Source: Paraphaeosphaeria minitans (lineage: Eukaryota; Ascomycota; Dothideomycetes; Pleosporales; Didymosphaeriaceae). From it: DNA of 64,000 nucleotides. The stretch is from contig WJXW01000011.1 of assembly GCA_015832175.1 (NCBI GenBank), forward strand, positions 1,612,001 through 1,676,000, read 5' to 3'. This document shows positions 45,127-57,026 of the stretch, in pieces. Positions within the stretch are counted from its first letter, which is position 1. Each line of letters opens with the position of its first letter. A program made the translations under genes and the position numbers. The notes under the pieces were generated by a model. That model ran no database searches. It was not told the origin of the DNA and saw nothing but the letters and a program-made list of their open reading frames with translations.

Positions 45127-48100
45127 GGAACAGCCGAGCCTAGCGTTCTGCGTGAACGATGTCCTTGATGCGGACATTGTGCGATGGCGCTAAAGCTCCG
45201 GAGTTGATGGCCGCTTTAGAGGCCTGCCTGAAACGGAGTTTTGCAAGTCGCGTTGACTGTTCGGAAACATGTTTCGAAACAGTGGCTTTGTTTGGTGGAG
45301 AGGCTCCACTTGTGAGGTGTAATGGTTATTGCTGTCCCTATTGCTGTTCTTGAGTTATGGTAGGGGCAGAAGTAACTAGGTATATCGCCGAGACTCGCTT
45401 GCACTAGGTAATCTAATGACGGTCTGGTAATTAATGCATTATACCTGCTTGCGATGCAATATGATGATGGTGGGCTTCTTGGTAGGGAAACATGTGACGC
45501 AAGGTACACTGCAATGCGCCGTCGCGCGAGGGAGCGCATGTGATATGGAAACGCACACCAACGCATTGGCGTACTTCCTCGGACGTAATAGCAACTCGCC
45601 CATCCGTAACAAACTCTTATTAACTCTTTACCTAGCATGCGGAGGTCAGGTTTGGGGGCCACGGAACCGCCTAGCGCCGTCCGATCGTTGATGGAAGAAG
45701 GTGGAGCCTTTGCGTCTCCCGGCCGTTGTGAGGGATCAAGTTGATGATGATGCTTCGTCCGAAACGAAGTACGGCCGTACATTCTTGCATGACATCGCTC
45801 ACCGCAACGCCCCACTAGAGAATGGGTCGTAAAAGCTCGTTCTCGCCGAGACTTGCAGCGATGGAGACGCGAAGGAATAAGAGGACCCAGGAGACGAATC
45901 ATTCGCGTATCTGTGGGGTTGCGCTACGTAGCTAGATGATCCCGAGCGACGGAATCCACTGTATGCCGTTGAAAAAGGAATTAGTTAAGCGTTAAAGGGT
46001 TTTGTCTATTCTGGGTGTTGCCCTTCTCCTAAAGCCCGCGTGACATGCTTGAGCCGTGAGCCAGCCTTGTATAATTTGCTGTTTGTTTTCTCCAGCAGGT
46101 TAGGTCCTGGGACGCCTTAAATCACATTTGACTTGCCGTCTAATACCAGTCGACTTAGTTCAGCTAAAACTTTAACTTAAAACAGCTAATAGCGCTATAT
46201 GCTCAATCCCTCTCCTAACACCAATTCTACCTAGCCTTAATCTTACTAACCTGGATCTTCCTCACTTCATTTATTAGCGTTCTCAATGCAGTTCAACTCA
46301 AGTGTCCTTAAACAGCAAGTTGAGTGTTTTTAACGCATCCCATCCTGTCTGTTACCGCATCGCTCGTTCAATATGAGGTTTGAAAAATTTCTACGAATAG
46401 CGAGGGTTGATGTTATATTATGGATACCGGTAGTTGCGCACTCATCTTCTATGGCGGGATGATCCTTCACTACGTCATCAACGTTCATCTACGCCCGTAC
46501 GCCGTCGGCAAGTGCACTGTGCTGAGGTCAATGCGTGTTGGTCAGCGATTACTCTGACTGCAATGCTTTCCATCTGAACGAAGATTGCTCATTTTGACTC
46601 ACTAATGCATCTGTTGTAGTGTTGCCGCCTTACTCTTTTTTTTGGTAAGTCTTTGTGCTCGGCACATTCGGATGATGACCCAGATCTAAAAGGATGCCCC
46701 TGACGGAACAGGGCGCTAGACATGCCCCTAATGATCCTGCCAGGGCGGCAGTGGTCAACGAGGCTGTGGGAAGGATACAAAGCACCTTATTGTATGTACA
46801 GCCAGGCTCGGAATTGTTGATCGGGCCATTGGCAAAGTCTTGAGTAGGCGTAGATCAGTCATGGCAGCTGCCAGGCGTACTTTGAGGCCTGTAGTGTTGT
46901 TTCCACGCTCGCACGAAGTGTACGGAACTGTGAAGACACGGAAACGGTACAGTGTTGCGGGCGCACGGTGGGCTGCCTATTTGGTGGTCGTTCGTACAGG
47001 AGTGGTGGCGCGAGCTGGGATGATGGTGGTGATCACCAGCAATTTACCCCACGAAAAGGCTCTCAATTTTTTTTGCTCTTTGCGGCGTCGCCGTGAGGGT
47101 TGCATCGTTGTGGGAGCGACGAGGGATATTGTTCAAGAATTAGACGTGTTGGGTCTAGCCGGCCTATTCTTAGTTGGTAGGGAGGCGGTGCATCTGTCCT
47201 CCTGTCCCCTGGCAGATCACCACAAAATCGCCGACCTCGCCTTTCTTCAACGGAACGCGGCCAAGCACGACGAGGGTCCCGCTGTGCATTTGTGCCGCGC
47301 CGAGGCGAGCAGCTGTGGCACTGTGCGCGTGAGCGAGGGTTGCCGGAGCGTCGCCTTTGCTGTGCTGTCGTCAGGTCCCCGCCGCAGGGCCGTCAGACTG
47401 ACCAAGGCGGGCTCCATACGCGCGAATCCCACTCTTGAAGCCTCGCGGAGTAGGTACCTACCAGTAGCCCCCCTGTCTAGCCAGCCGCAGTGTTGGCCTG
47501 AGATCCTGCAGACGGGGTCTCTTTGTCACGGCCTTTTGAAAAATGGGCGGTTTCGCAGCAATCTCCGCAAAGGCCTCTTTGTACGCTTTGGGTCCCTGGT
47601 AGTGCCGGCTCACTCCTCCGTTCCGACGACTGGAGGACTGCTTGTGAGGGCGGTGTGTTGCCGAATACATATCATCGCCCATGGGCTGCACCCCTGCGCC
47701 TACAGTACACCGACTGCGCCGCTCTCCAATCCAGCCATATACAACCTCGCGTCCTGAGCTACCCACACATACCACGTTCCTGCATTGTTCACTGGCTCCG
47801 CCGTTCCACCAATCTACAGCCCGGCTCTGGACCACAGTTTTTGGCTAAACACCGCCGCATGCAGAAGCCCATTATCAACACCTGCAACCGCTACTGCAAC
47901 CCTTGTGCCAACCCGGCTTGCACCCTGGCACAACGCCTGCCTGGAATACAACTTGCCCAGCTTCGATAGCATTTACTTCTAGAATGATACCCGACGCTCA
48001 GCTGCTGACGGGCCCAACGACTCTCGCCACCTGCAACCCAGATCTGTCGTTCACGGCCAAGTCGCTTATCTCGTCCAGCTTTATATTTTTTCAAGTGTCC

Positions 48101-48190
48101 CCCGACACTAAACAAGACGACCGCATGGCTGCACCCCGTAATCTACCCTGTAGTGTTACCAGCGACGATAGACTCGAGTTATGGTTAGCT
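45127..48190. other. Gene-poor region
   Basis: About 3 kb without a gene I can support. 46000-46430 is AT-rich with many short repeats of taa/tta words. A 300-codon open frame at 46840-47757 begins with TTG and has no recognisable protein features. The end of the stretch is the leader of the next gene. Confidence 0.45.
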
Positions 48191-49243
48191 ATGCCACCGC
48201 CAATACCTTCAATAAAAACGACCGCGCAGTTCGATAAACCGCTACCGCCATCCCCTGGATCGCATAAGATACACAAACCTGGATTGTTGAACCTGATAAA
48301 GAAAAAGCCCTACGGCCACTCGGACGCATCGCATCTTCGGCCTGCGCCTCTGAACATTCACAAGCGCACTTCTTCCAACGAAAAGCTTAGTCCCGGGCTG
48401 CCTCCGCATTACCACCAGTCCCGTAGTATGCCCAGTTCACCGCTCGAGTATAGTCCACCGCACCCATCGCACGTGCAGCGCGCTCATTCTGCGGCCGCAC
48501 AGTACCCAGATGTTCCTCAATACCAAGCATACACGCCTCGACCACAAATCACGGAGCAACAACGCGCAGTATCCCTGGGCACACCATTCGAACCAATAGA
48601 CCCGCGCCCACGAAGAGGATCAACATTTCCGGAATCAAGCACGATGTCATCACCTATTGCTCGCGAGTCCGTCTCGGATGCTCCTCGACCACACACCTGG
48701 GTTTCGCCCACTGAAACACACGCCGCGTTTGGCGATACCACGGACTTTCACCTCTTTGCAGAAGCCACTGCTGGACTTCCTGGTGGCTTTGACGCTTTCT
48801 CGCCAACGGAAACACCGCGACTACAAGGCTCACTATTTGCGCGCGGCAGCCAAAATGATATAATACCACTGCTGGCTCGCGACATTCCTGCCCAATCCGT
48901 GCGAGTACCAGTACCTGATTACGGTTGGGTGCCACGACAGGCCCCGCGAGATTATTCAGTATCCAGCTCGGCGCTTCCCCAAGTCTCAAGCTCTGCTCTT
49001 CCACGAAGGGATTTGTACGACATGGATGGTCCGCCTTCTCCACTTCGGCCCAACTTGAATACCATCAACCTGGAGCTGGAAAGACTTGGGCTGTCCGACT
49101 TGGAGCGCCCACCGGACGACGAACTCCCAGACTACGCGCAAAGTCAAGCGGAGATGGCCGCACAGAAGCGAAATGAAGCCTCGGCTCGAGCACAAGAACT
49201 CGAATCACGGTGGAATTTGGCTCGTGGATGGAGGAATTGGTAG
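48191..49243 (+). CDS. Disordered hypothetical protein with C-terminal LPxY motif
   Basis: Single exon. The start at ATG 48191 gives 350 residues; the frame is open back to 47903 but that part looks like leader. The protein is rich in Pro, Ser, His and Gln and mostly disordered (PPPIPSIKTTAQFDKPLPPS near the N-terminus, then KPGLLNLIKKKPYGHSDAS). The only dense block is C-terminal: LRPNLNTINLELERLGLSDL, ERPPDDELPDYAQSQAEM and a helical AAQKRNEASARAQELESRWN. LPDY fits the (L/P)PxY motif bound by WW domains of Rsp5/Nedd4 ubiquitin ligases, so it may be an adaptor or substrate; this is inference from a four-residue motif. No TM or signal peptide. Confidence 0.7.
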   Translation: MPPPIPSIKTTAQFDKPLPPSPGSHKIHKPGLLNLIKKKPYGHSDASHLRPAPLNIHKRTSSNEKLSPGLPPHYHQSRSMPSSPLEYSPPHPSHVQRAHSAAAQYPDVPQYQAYTPRPQITEQQRAVSLGTPFEPIDPRPRRGSTFPESSTMSSPIARESVSDAPRPHTWVSPTETHAAFGDTTDFHLFAEATAGLPGGFDAFSPTETPRLQGSLFARGSQNDIIPLLARDIPAQSVRVPVPDYGWVPRQAPRDYSVSSSALPQVSSSALPRRDLYDMDGPPSPLRPNLNTINLELERLGLSDLERPPDDELPDYAQSQAEMAAQKRNEASARAQELESRWNLARGWRNW

Positions 49244-51521
49244 GCTTTCCCATTCTTGCATATCTGGCATGTTCTTGAGCGTTGCATTCAGGTTTCGTAC
49301 CAACAGCTCCCTGCCACTGTACTCATTATTCACTTCTTCGCATTGATACCCTCGCTTGTCAACTTTTACTTAGAACTTAGGGTGGAATTATTTGGGGGCC
49401 AATTCTAGTTGGCTTGTACATATCTAACATTTCCGAGGACCAGATGTTGCTAACGGGAGCTTCAGCAGAGGTAGTTTGAAGGCATGTAATCCATCACCAT
49501 TACGTATCCATCTTTGAGTTTTCTCCATGCTTTGATCTCCGTTGTTTTCGTTTTCCCTGGAAATTATTTCAAGAGCAAAAAGCCCCCCCCCCGGACTAAC
49601 CCTTGAACAACCTTGAATTGTCACAGAGCCAACCGAAGCCCCTCGAGCATGTCATCATGCCTACAGGCCCCCCACCCAGAAAACTTAATGCCTCCCGTCG
49701 ACACCCCATTTCGGTCATATCGGGACCCAGGCACCCCTTCCGCTCCGAATAAAGGTCACCAGCGACGTCTCCATCTTACTCAACGTCACCCACCGCACCC
49801 CATACAAACTGACACTTACGTCGCGCCTCGCTCCTGCACGGGACCCAAACCAGCAATGGTCCGAGGCAATGCTCCTTTTGATGACGATGCCACGGAGCAG
49901 AGATGACATGACACGACATTCCCAGACACCAATATAGCCCCAACGTCCAAAATTGCCTGTTTGCGATATATCGCACCATCTAAGCCTCCCTCCTGCATCT
50001 GCGACTACTTCCCCCAAGATGCAAACCTGCAGATGATCTCCACATCTCCAAGGAGCGGGGATTCCACCCCTGTATGTGCGTGTCACGTGGGCTGCAGGTT
50101 ACCGCAAAAGTACATGCGGCTTCCAAAAACTAATTTCAATTTATTCAATCCTGATTACCGCGGTGGTGGGAGGTAGGGAAGAAGGGTGGGAGAAGTTGGT
50201 AAGCAGGAGAAAGTGCGCCTTGGGGAGTGCCTCACGTGCGGGGAGGGATGATGTGCGCAAGCGAGGGAACGAGTGGCCTGTGGATATTGCAGAAGGTACG
50301 TAACTTTCGTAGAAGGTTGTGCCTACTTTTCATTTTACAGAGTGGTCTGTAACGGAGAAGTGTCACGTGCCTGAATGTAACAGCGGGAAGACTTGACGTG
50401 GTCCATTGGAAGCTTTCATGACAATGGAGAAGTCTGCCTCGAGAGATTTAGATGGCAAGATGGTACCGGGATCAGAATGTCTGCGGTACTGGTGGTACAG
50501 TGCTCTTGTCTCTCGCCACCTGCACACTCCCCCATCCGGGCCGCGATCGACGCCGCTCCCGCAATACTCTCCAGCCTTCATGCACGCCTACCGTATCCTG
50601 TGGTAGATACTCACTACACATCTACCTGTGTGATCACCTCTGCCGGGCCCAGAGATGTCGAGTGAAGGTGAGGGGCGTTTGGGGGCTAAACAGCTTGTTC
50701 TGATTCGCTAGGAGCTAAGCCTAAAGCGAGTGGGGTGAGTCTGTAGGTACTGTCACCCGCTCCACACGACCGCTTCTCCACAGCGTACACCTGCGCAAAG
50801 CAAATACGCTTCTGGACGTGAATTTATCGATAAGACAACACGCGAGGCCATCGTTGCCACCGCGCGTTGAAAAGCGACTTTTCTGGCGATGTGGGTGCGC
50901 GGTCTCGCCACCTTTCGCCCACTACTTACAGTACATGTCCACCACCGCCCGAAGGTCTGCTCCGACCAGACCGTTCGAATACCATATCTATGTGGTTGAT
51001 TGCAGTATTCCCGAGCATATCAACGCTTTGGGCGCGCCGTGTATGCAGGCTACTGGTCTTGCTGCAAGAAACTAGGCCTGGCAATGCTGTGTTCGAGTGT
51101 TCCGGGGCTGTGCACGTAGGTAGGTAGGCGGGAGTAGCGAAAATAGAAACTTGGGCATGCCGGGTTGCCGTATCTTGCCCCATGGTGTAAGGCTGCGTGA
51201 CCTTGGGCTCAGCAACACCATGGGGGGAGGATTGAAAAAGCGGTCTGGACATATTGATCGTGGAGGCGATGCAACGGGCGTTGGGTGTGGTAGAGGGCAG
51301 ATGAAGTGCAGAGACTGGGGTGTGAATTGTGGAACTTCGCGGGAGATGAGATATTGGTGAGATTAGGTGTATTGGACATGGTGCTATGGTATGCTAGAGG
51401 GTATACGCTAATTAAAATGCAGAAACTACAAGGAATATGCGTTGCCGAAGGCAAGATTTGATGCTTTACTTGGTTGCTGGGGCATCAGGAGGCATTGCTG
51501 TATCGTCGATTCCATCTGGAA
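49244..51521. other. Intergenic, no gene seen
   Basis: About 2.3 kb with only short overlapping open stretches on both strands. No repeats of note. Confidence 0.45.
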
Positions 51522-53156
51522 TTAGTAGCCTCGTCGAGCCCTCTTGCGTAATAGGAATAAATCGAGATGGTCAGCGTCTCGTGAACGCTTAGCGCGGCTT
51601 CTGACTTGCACAGAGGAAGATGAATCACTGCTACTCGAAGACATTGGCCCGGCTGCCACTGACATGCATACCGACTCGGGTTTGACAACAAGTATAGATG
51701 GCTTTGTGAGTCCGGTTGCATGTCTATTTGACTTCATGAGCCCGGCTGCTACCGAGACCATGCTCGTTTTCGCAAGCCTCTTCGATCTCTTCTCGGCTAC
51801 CTCCTGTACTCGCCAAGTAGCCTTCTCGCGGGCTTTAGCGTTCTGAAGGTACCACAAATCATCCACAACCTCATCATCGAAGCGACGCTGTGGTGTTGCC
51901 ATGAGCGATCTCTTCGCTGGGCCGATCATTGGCATCCACACAGCCCCACTGACACCCTCCATAGTAACCGCATTGCGGCTTCCTTTGACGAACAGAAAGC
52001 TCAGACCCAGACTTGCGCTATACCGGGCCGACTCGAGATCTGCCCATGCGTCTTCATTGTTAGTAAACACAATGTAGCGGCCCCAAGCCGAAAAGTAGAC
52101 CTTGAGTGTGGGATCAGGCAGGTTCACCGCGTGATGACCATGTATTGCAATAGCATCCCACGTCTCCCTACGAAACCACTGCGCCGTCCAGGCAGCGGGG
52201 ACCGCCGTCTGCTCGGTGCCCTTATACTTTTGCCGGACGTCTCTACTCTGCCACGTTTTGTGCACATGGATGTAGTTCCCCCTTGGGTCTCGATCCACCG
52301 GATCGATCAAAGCGCCAAAAATGAAATTCTCCCATGCAAAGCCCAGCTCGTTGCTAGGATGATCCTCCGAAAGATACGGCTCGCTTAGATGGCCATGACA
52401 CATTGCACCAAACGCGTGCGCAATCTCATGTCCCAGTACAAGCGCGAGCTGGAAGTCGTGACGGAATTGCTCGCAGCGGGAACGTGTCACGTACCCCGTC
52501 TCCTCGTCAAGGTAGAAGTCAAGTATGCCTCGGTTGAGTTTGATCAGAGAACTGCGGTCTTCGTTGTGGAAATGCGTCGCTCCGTCGTATTCGACGGTAG
52601 GACACTGCTCTGTGTGACGATCCTTTAGTGACTTGTCGAAGTATAGCTGTGTACTGCCCCACTTCTTCACTGTTTCGAAGTCCACCCACTCCCACTTGGA
52701 AGTATGCGACATACACATCAGAAATGATTCAACGGTCTGAATCTCGTGCTCTCGATCTGAGTTGTCGGGTCTATCGAGAACTCTGTGAAATCGTCCATCA
52801 ATCGTAACGTGGTCTCCAAACGCAAGCGGCAGATAGAATTGAAGAAGGGTGGGTGTGGTAATATAAAGTGATGCTAGTCGGAGTGCCTGCCCAAGATGTT
52901 TGCTTTCTCCCAGAAATTTTGCGTCGTGGAATATTGGGTGGATGTCATTATCGAGATTACCTGCCTCGACAGTTGAGTCTTCCGCGAGCCTGAAACGGTC
53001 GCCGCGATTAAGGATAGTGAAAACTCTATCGGCGGCATCGGGCCCTGAAGACGATGGGTCGGTGATGGTACGGGCGCTATGATTTTCGGAGGACATTATA
53101 TCTTCAGCTTGTTGATTGGTTGTGCAGTCAGAGTGAATAAGGCGATATTGAGGCAC
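51522..53156 (-). CDS. Unrecognised protein with HExxH metallopeptidase motif
   Basis: Single exon, 544 residues; MSSENHSARTI at residue 21 is an alternative start. The central part carries LALVLGHEIAHAFGAMCHGH (HEIAH at 243-247) followed about 28 residues later by NELGFAWENFIFGALID, where Glu276 could be the third zinc ligand as in gluzincins. The N-terminal 200 residues (for example FYLPLAFGDHVTIDGRFHRV, FLMCMSHTSKWEWVDFETVK) and the region after the motif are ordered-looking but match nothing I know. The C-terminus is basic and Ser-rich with nuclear-localisation-like RAKRSRDADHLDLFLLRKRA. No signal peptide, so an intracellular protein. Zinc peptidase activity is inferred only from the motif. 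It lies in the gene-poor part of the window. Confidence 0.75.
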   Translation of the reverse strand: MPQYRLIHSDCTTNQQAEDIMSSENHSARTITDPSSSGPDAADRVFTILNRGDRFRLAEDSTVEAGNLDNDIHPIFHDAKFLGESKHLGQALRLASLYITTPTLLQFYLPLAFGDHVTIDGRFHRVLDRPDNSDREHEIQTVESFLMCMSHTSKWEWVDFETVKKWGSTQLYFDKSLKDRHTEQCPTVEYDGATHFHNEDRSSLIKLNRGILDFYLDEETGYVTRSRCEQFRHDFQLALVLGHEIAHAFGAMCHGHLSEPYLSEDHPSNELGFAWENFIFGALIDPVDRDPRGNYIHVHKTWQSRDVRQKYKGTEQTAVPAAWTAQWFRRETWDAIAIHGHHAVNLPDPTLKVYFSAWGRYIVFTNNEDAWADLESARYSASLGLSFLFVKGSRNAVTMEGVSGAVWMPMIGPAKRSLMATPQRRFDDEVVDDLWYLQNAKAREKATWRVQEVAEKRSKRLAKTSMVSVAAGLMKSNRHATGLTKPSILVVKPESVCMSVAAGPMSSSSSDSSSSVQVRSRAKRSRDADHLDLFLLRKRARRGY

Positions 53157-53775
53157 ATGGCCACAATATGTATGGAGTATGACGCTACATGGAACGGCCG
53201 GTGGTTGAATGCTTCACAATGTAATAAATATAGGAAATAGATTTAGCTACAATGCGTTGTGTTTGTCTTTAGACAAGGACAATCGGACAAAGGCTGATTG
53301 CATACAAAGAGCTCATTAGAGGTCATGATGTCCTTGCCTTACAACGGGGAAGTAAAGGAACTATAGAAGGTGATACACACGAGTTACAATACAGAGCTTG
53401 ACAGTTGATCTCCTGCGTGTTGAGACTTCTAACAAACTAAGAGACAGTCATACGGGGCCGCAGTGGGTGATCATTTCACCACTCTTTTGAAGCGCTATGC
53501 TGGCAAAATTACTTCGCCAGTGCTTAAACTGTCTTTTTCTCGTCTTTTAGAACACGTGCAATGTATGCCCACGCTTAGACTCTCTTACTTTTTCTATTCC
53601 CTACCTAGTGGTGAACATACAAGATTGTGTCGCAAACCACCGTAACGGGGATCAGGTGGCCCCTAGAATTGTATATAATGGCTTGCAGTACCCAAGAGAG
53701 AATCTGTACTTTGGGACGCTAGTCAGATTCCCAACTACGCAGCACCCCAACCTTGTGCGCAGTATCTATCCAAAG
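53157..53775. other. Intergenic, AT-rich, no gene seen
   Basis: Upstream of both the HExxH gene (minus) and the small two-exon gene (plus). Open sequence from 53608 is in frame with the latter but reads as leader. Confidence 0.5.
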
Positions 53776-54298
53776 ATGGATCCTAACGGACCACAGAAAC
53801 TCTCTTCCTCCGCTTCAGACAAGCATACCCCTCCATCTCCGATAAAGATTTCGTCACCAGATCACGAGAGTCCGAGTCCATCGACCACTCAAGCCACACC
53901 GATAAAGGCCTCGACTCCTTCGACCCCACCTACTCCTCGACATCGAAGATCCAAAGTCCACGTCGACCCTGTCGCAGCCATAGATGCTTGGAACTCATCA
54001 CCAAAATCTCGCGAATTTGCCAAGCCCATCAAAGAGAATTCTTCAGACTTGGACTTTCCCAAGCAACTGCAACTGGCTTCGTCGTACAAGGTCACAACCA
54101 CACAAACTCACATCCAAGCTGGCCCGGAGCACGGAGTTGACGTTGTGGACTGGGCAGCGGACGTTACCACCGAGGTAAGTGGACGATCCGTACGCTTTTT
54201 ATACCCACGATAACTCATCGTAGGGAAGGGTACGAAATGAAAACATATCTAACGCAACTTGGGGCCTTGGCGATTGGTTACAGTTCCTAGGGCCGTAG
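53776..54298 (+). CDS. Small hypothetical protein, two exons
   Basis: Exons 53776..54174 and 54224..54298, joined by a 49-bp intron (GTAAGT...CGTAG) in phase 0, giving 157 residues. The first 70 residues are Ser/Pro/Thr-rich (SSPDHESPSPSTTQATPIKA). The second half is more ordered: VDPVAAIDAWNSSPKSREFA, KPIKENSSDLDFPKQLQLAS and VVDWAADVTTE, continuing across the splice into GRVRNENISNATWGLGDWLQ. The second exon alone is short but keeps the Trp/Gly-rich pattern, supporting the model. I recognise no family. Immediately downstream the sequence becomes AT-rich, so the gene sits at the edge of what may be a degenerate block. Confidence 0.55.
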
Positions 54299-54299
54299 T

Positions 54300-55110
54300 A
54301 GGTATGCTGCGAGCTTCCTGTTTGGGATATGCTATAGTGAGATTCGAGAAGCGAGTACAAAGGCTGCTACTTCCCAACTTCTGTTCAATTTCAAGGATAA
54401 GTTACTGCAATAATGTTATTTTATTTTGTTGAATGGTGCCCTCTATTGTTTTTGGCCTCGGGATTGAGTCTCCCGCCGCCCATATAACTATACAATGTCG
54501 ACACGAAGCCTTATGTGCTAAAACACACTACTGTAAACGATTCTGTAGCACCTAATAGTTTTAGTAAATTAGTACTGGTTAATGCTTATGAAAACAGGTG
54601 TATTATATAGATTACCAACTCGTTCCACAATCTCGCTTCCCAACGCAGCTAAAGAGTACTCATGTGAAAAAAGCAAGATACGATCCTACGTTTATGAGCT
54701 TTAATCTTGCCTAATTACGAGGAGTTCACAAAGCATCTGCGGGGGAAGATAAGAAGGAATAGACAGCATACCTACTAAAGGCCCTAAAGAATAATAATAA
54801 AATAACATTACTAAGCGCAAGGTACGCCCACTACTGTACGTGTAAGGGGCTCGTATACCATCCCACAACAGAACCATTAAGTAACAATGCCCCTTGTTAA
54901 GTTTAAAGGATACAATCTGCCCAGCTCTACCTACCATTAGACACTAATCATCCGTCGCAGAATTAGCTATTAAAAAATCTCCCCCGAACAATTAAGACAC
55001 CTAAATAGTGTTAGATTTATTGTTGTAAACACTATACTCATTTCCATTAAACGCCCTGCATGTTAACTCTTTTGAGGTATTTGAAAAGTAACTTATTTTC
55101 TTGTTGAGGA
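54300..55110. repeat. AT-rich block, possible RIP-degraded repeat
   Basis: Strongly AT-rich by eye, with frequent TA steps and TTA/TAA words and no open frame beyond about 78 codons on either strand, contrasting with flanking GC-rich coding DNA. Such blocks in Pezizomycotina are often transposon copies mutated by repeat-induced point mutation, but no terminal repeats or transposase traces are visible. Confidence 0.35.
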
Positions 55111-55383
55111 CATGGATCGATTCACATCTGTTAAAAAGTGAACTCGGCCATGCAACCCCAAGGATGCCCCACTAACAGAAGGTTGTCGGCGTTGTAATGC
55201 ACGTGTGCAACGCTCTTCGACATATGTTGCTGGGTTTTAGACTAATTAGCATGTTCGAGGTGCCCCAAACAAGACCTTACTAGCGGAGATCTCCAACAAC
55301 GCGTTTTGAAATTACGTTAATAGACGTCCTCCGATTTTCAGATGGTCCTCTTCCGTGGGATGATGGCACGCGTGGTAGGTAGA

Positions 55384-55540
55384 CCTTCGATCGCACAACA
55401 CCCATATCCGTTTCAGAATGACCTCTGGAAAAACGCTTTCGAGGGGCAAGCGCGGTAGTCCTTCCATCGCACAACAAAACCCACGAGCATCCAACGTTCA
55501 AGAACAACCTTTGAAAAAAAGCTTTCGCAGGGTGCAAGTG
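55384..55540. repeat. Diverged two-copy tandem repeat, 76 bp
   Basis: ccttcgatcgcacaaca at 55384 recurs as ccttccatcgcacaaca at 55460, with matching downstream ctctggaaaaacgctttcg and ctttgaaaaaaagctttcg. Confidence 0.7.
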
Positions 55541-56940
55541 CCGAACCATGTGCATTACCTACCTACCGTACCAAATGCGCGCGACTTGGAATTTCGCTCA
55601 CAACGTGCAACACCTGCGATGCATCTAGTGCCGACCAAGACTTTCAATGATGCCATTTTAAATCGCTCCCCTGAATCTCATCGCCCACATCCTCGCTACG
55701 CGTCGAACTGCTCCACGGAATCCGGCAAATCACTGGGGCGCACCGCTCGATTTTCGCAAAAACGGTGGTGCGGATCTAGGTATCTGATTCGCACAGGGAC
55801 TGACGTCAATGATGCTACTGTGGAGCCGGTTGCTGAGGTGGCTGGTTGCGGTGTTTTGACGTTTCAAAGACGGATCGCAGAAGGAGTTTTGCTCTGGGAG
55901 AAATTGTAAAGACGTGGATCGTGCCTGATGGATATCTAGAGTTTTTTTTGATTTTTTTTTGAAAAGCTCGGAGGGGATTGTTGGACTGGTGCTGCAGTTT
56001 ATGGCTGAGCTCGGTTACTATATTTAGCTCCAGGGCAGCGGGCAGGCGTGTGTCACCGCTTCGAGTTGGATTTGGATGACGCAATTGTGACTGTTGTTGA
56101 TTGACTGCGTGTAGGTACAATGGGTGTTTGAATACGGATACGTGCATTCGTCTTGGGGTGTTTGTACATATACATTCGCCTTGTCGTTAGGAGTTTAAAT
56201 ATATCCTTTCGCGAAAGTGACCTCTTCCTGATTTCTGCAGAAAAATGACCAAAAACTCTTGCAAAAACGATTTATCAATGGAAATGCTCACGAGGCTGCT
56301 TGGAAGAGATGATTTGGGAGCGAATGGAGCGGATAAAACCCATATAAAAAAAACTAGTTGCCATTTTCGGGCTCGATGCGAAGATGGTCCCTCAGTGCAA
56401 GTAGAGTTATTGATGTTGACGCTCACAAAGGCGCATGTTACGATTTTAATACTGCGCTTGCAATGTGTGTGTTGTTGCGATTTGTGACGAAATGGTAGAG
56501 GGGATCGAGCGGTGGACTGCACGGGTGCGAAAACACGTAGAGAATGGAATGTTTCGACAGTAATTGGATCAAAACAGTGACACAAAGAGCTGACGGTGGA
56601 AGAAAGGTGGTGTAAGGGGGTTGCTACTCGTCCTAGAGTCTACCAGCGTCCACAGACTACGGACTTCGTGTCCTTTTTACTGTGACCTGGGACTGTGATT
56701 AGCTTGGATCGGGAGCGCGGCCGTCGCTTGCCCCTCGTCCGGACCTCCGGAGCCCCAGTGTGTCAATAGACGCAGCGATGGAGTGAATCCCGAGAGCAAG
56801 GCATCTCGGGTCGTTTCGAGCGATACACCGAGCCATCGCCGTCCCAACCGACTCTGGGCCAGCCCATCACCGAGCGTGCCGCGGTAGCACCGAGCGTCGT
56901 CCATACTTCCAGCGGGCACCCCGGGTTACGGCCGCGTCGC

Positions 56941-57026
56941 GACCGAATTTCGACGGGGCAAGCTTGGAGATAGATCGCTCCGTCGCGGCCGAGCTTCGAC
57001 GGCCCAAGCATGGAGATAGATCGCTC
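56941..57026. repeat. Two-copy tandem repeat, 46 bp spacing
   Basis: gacgg-gcaagcttggagat followed by agatcgctc at about 56952, repeated at about 56998 with a few substitutions. Confidence 0.85.

Noticed and set aside
46840..47757. 305-codon open frame on the plus strand
   Set aside because: Begins with TTG, no recognisable motif, composition resembles random GC-rich DNA, and no splice partners. I could not exclude a gene but cannot support one.
55418..55909. 163-codon ATG frame
   Set aside because: Begins inside a tandem duplication and shows no domain or conserved-looking pattern.
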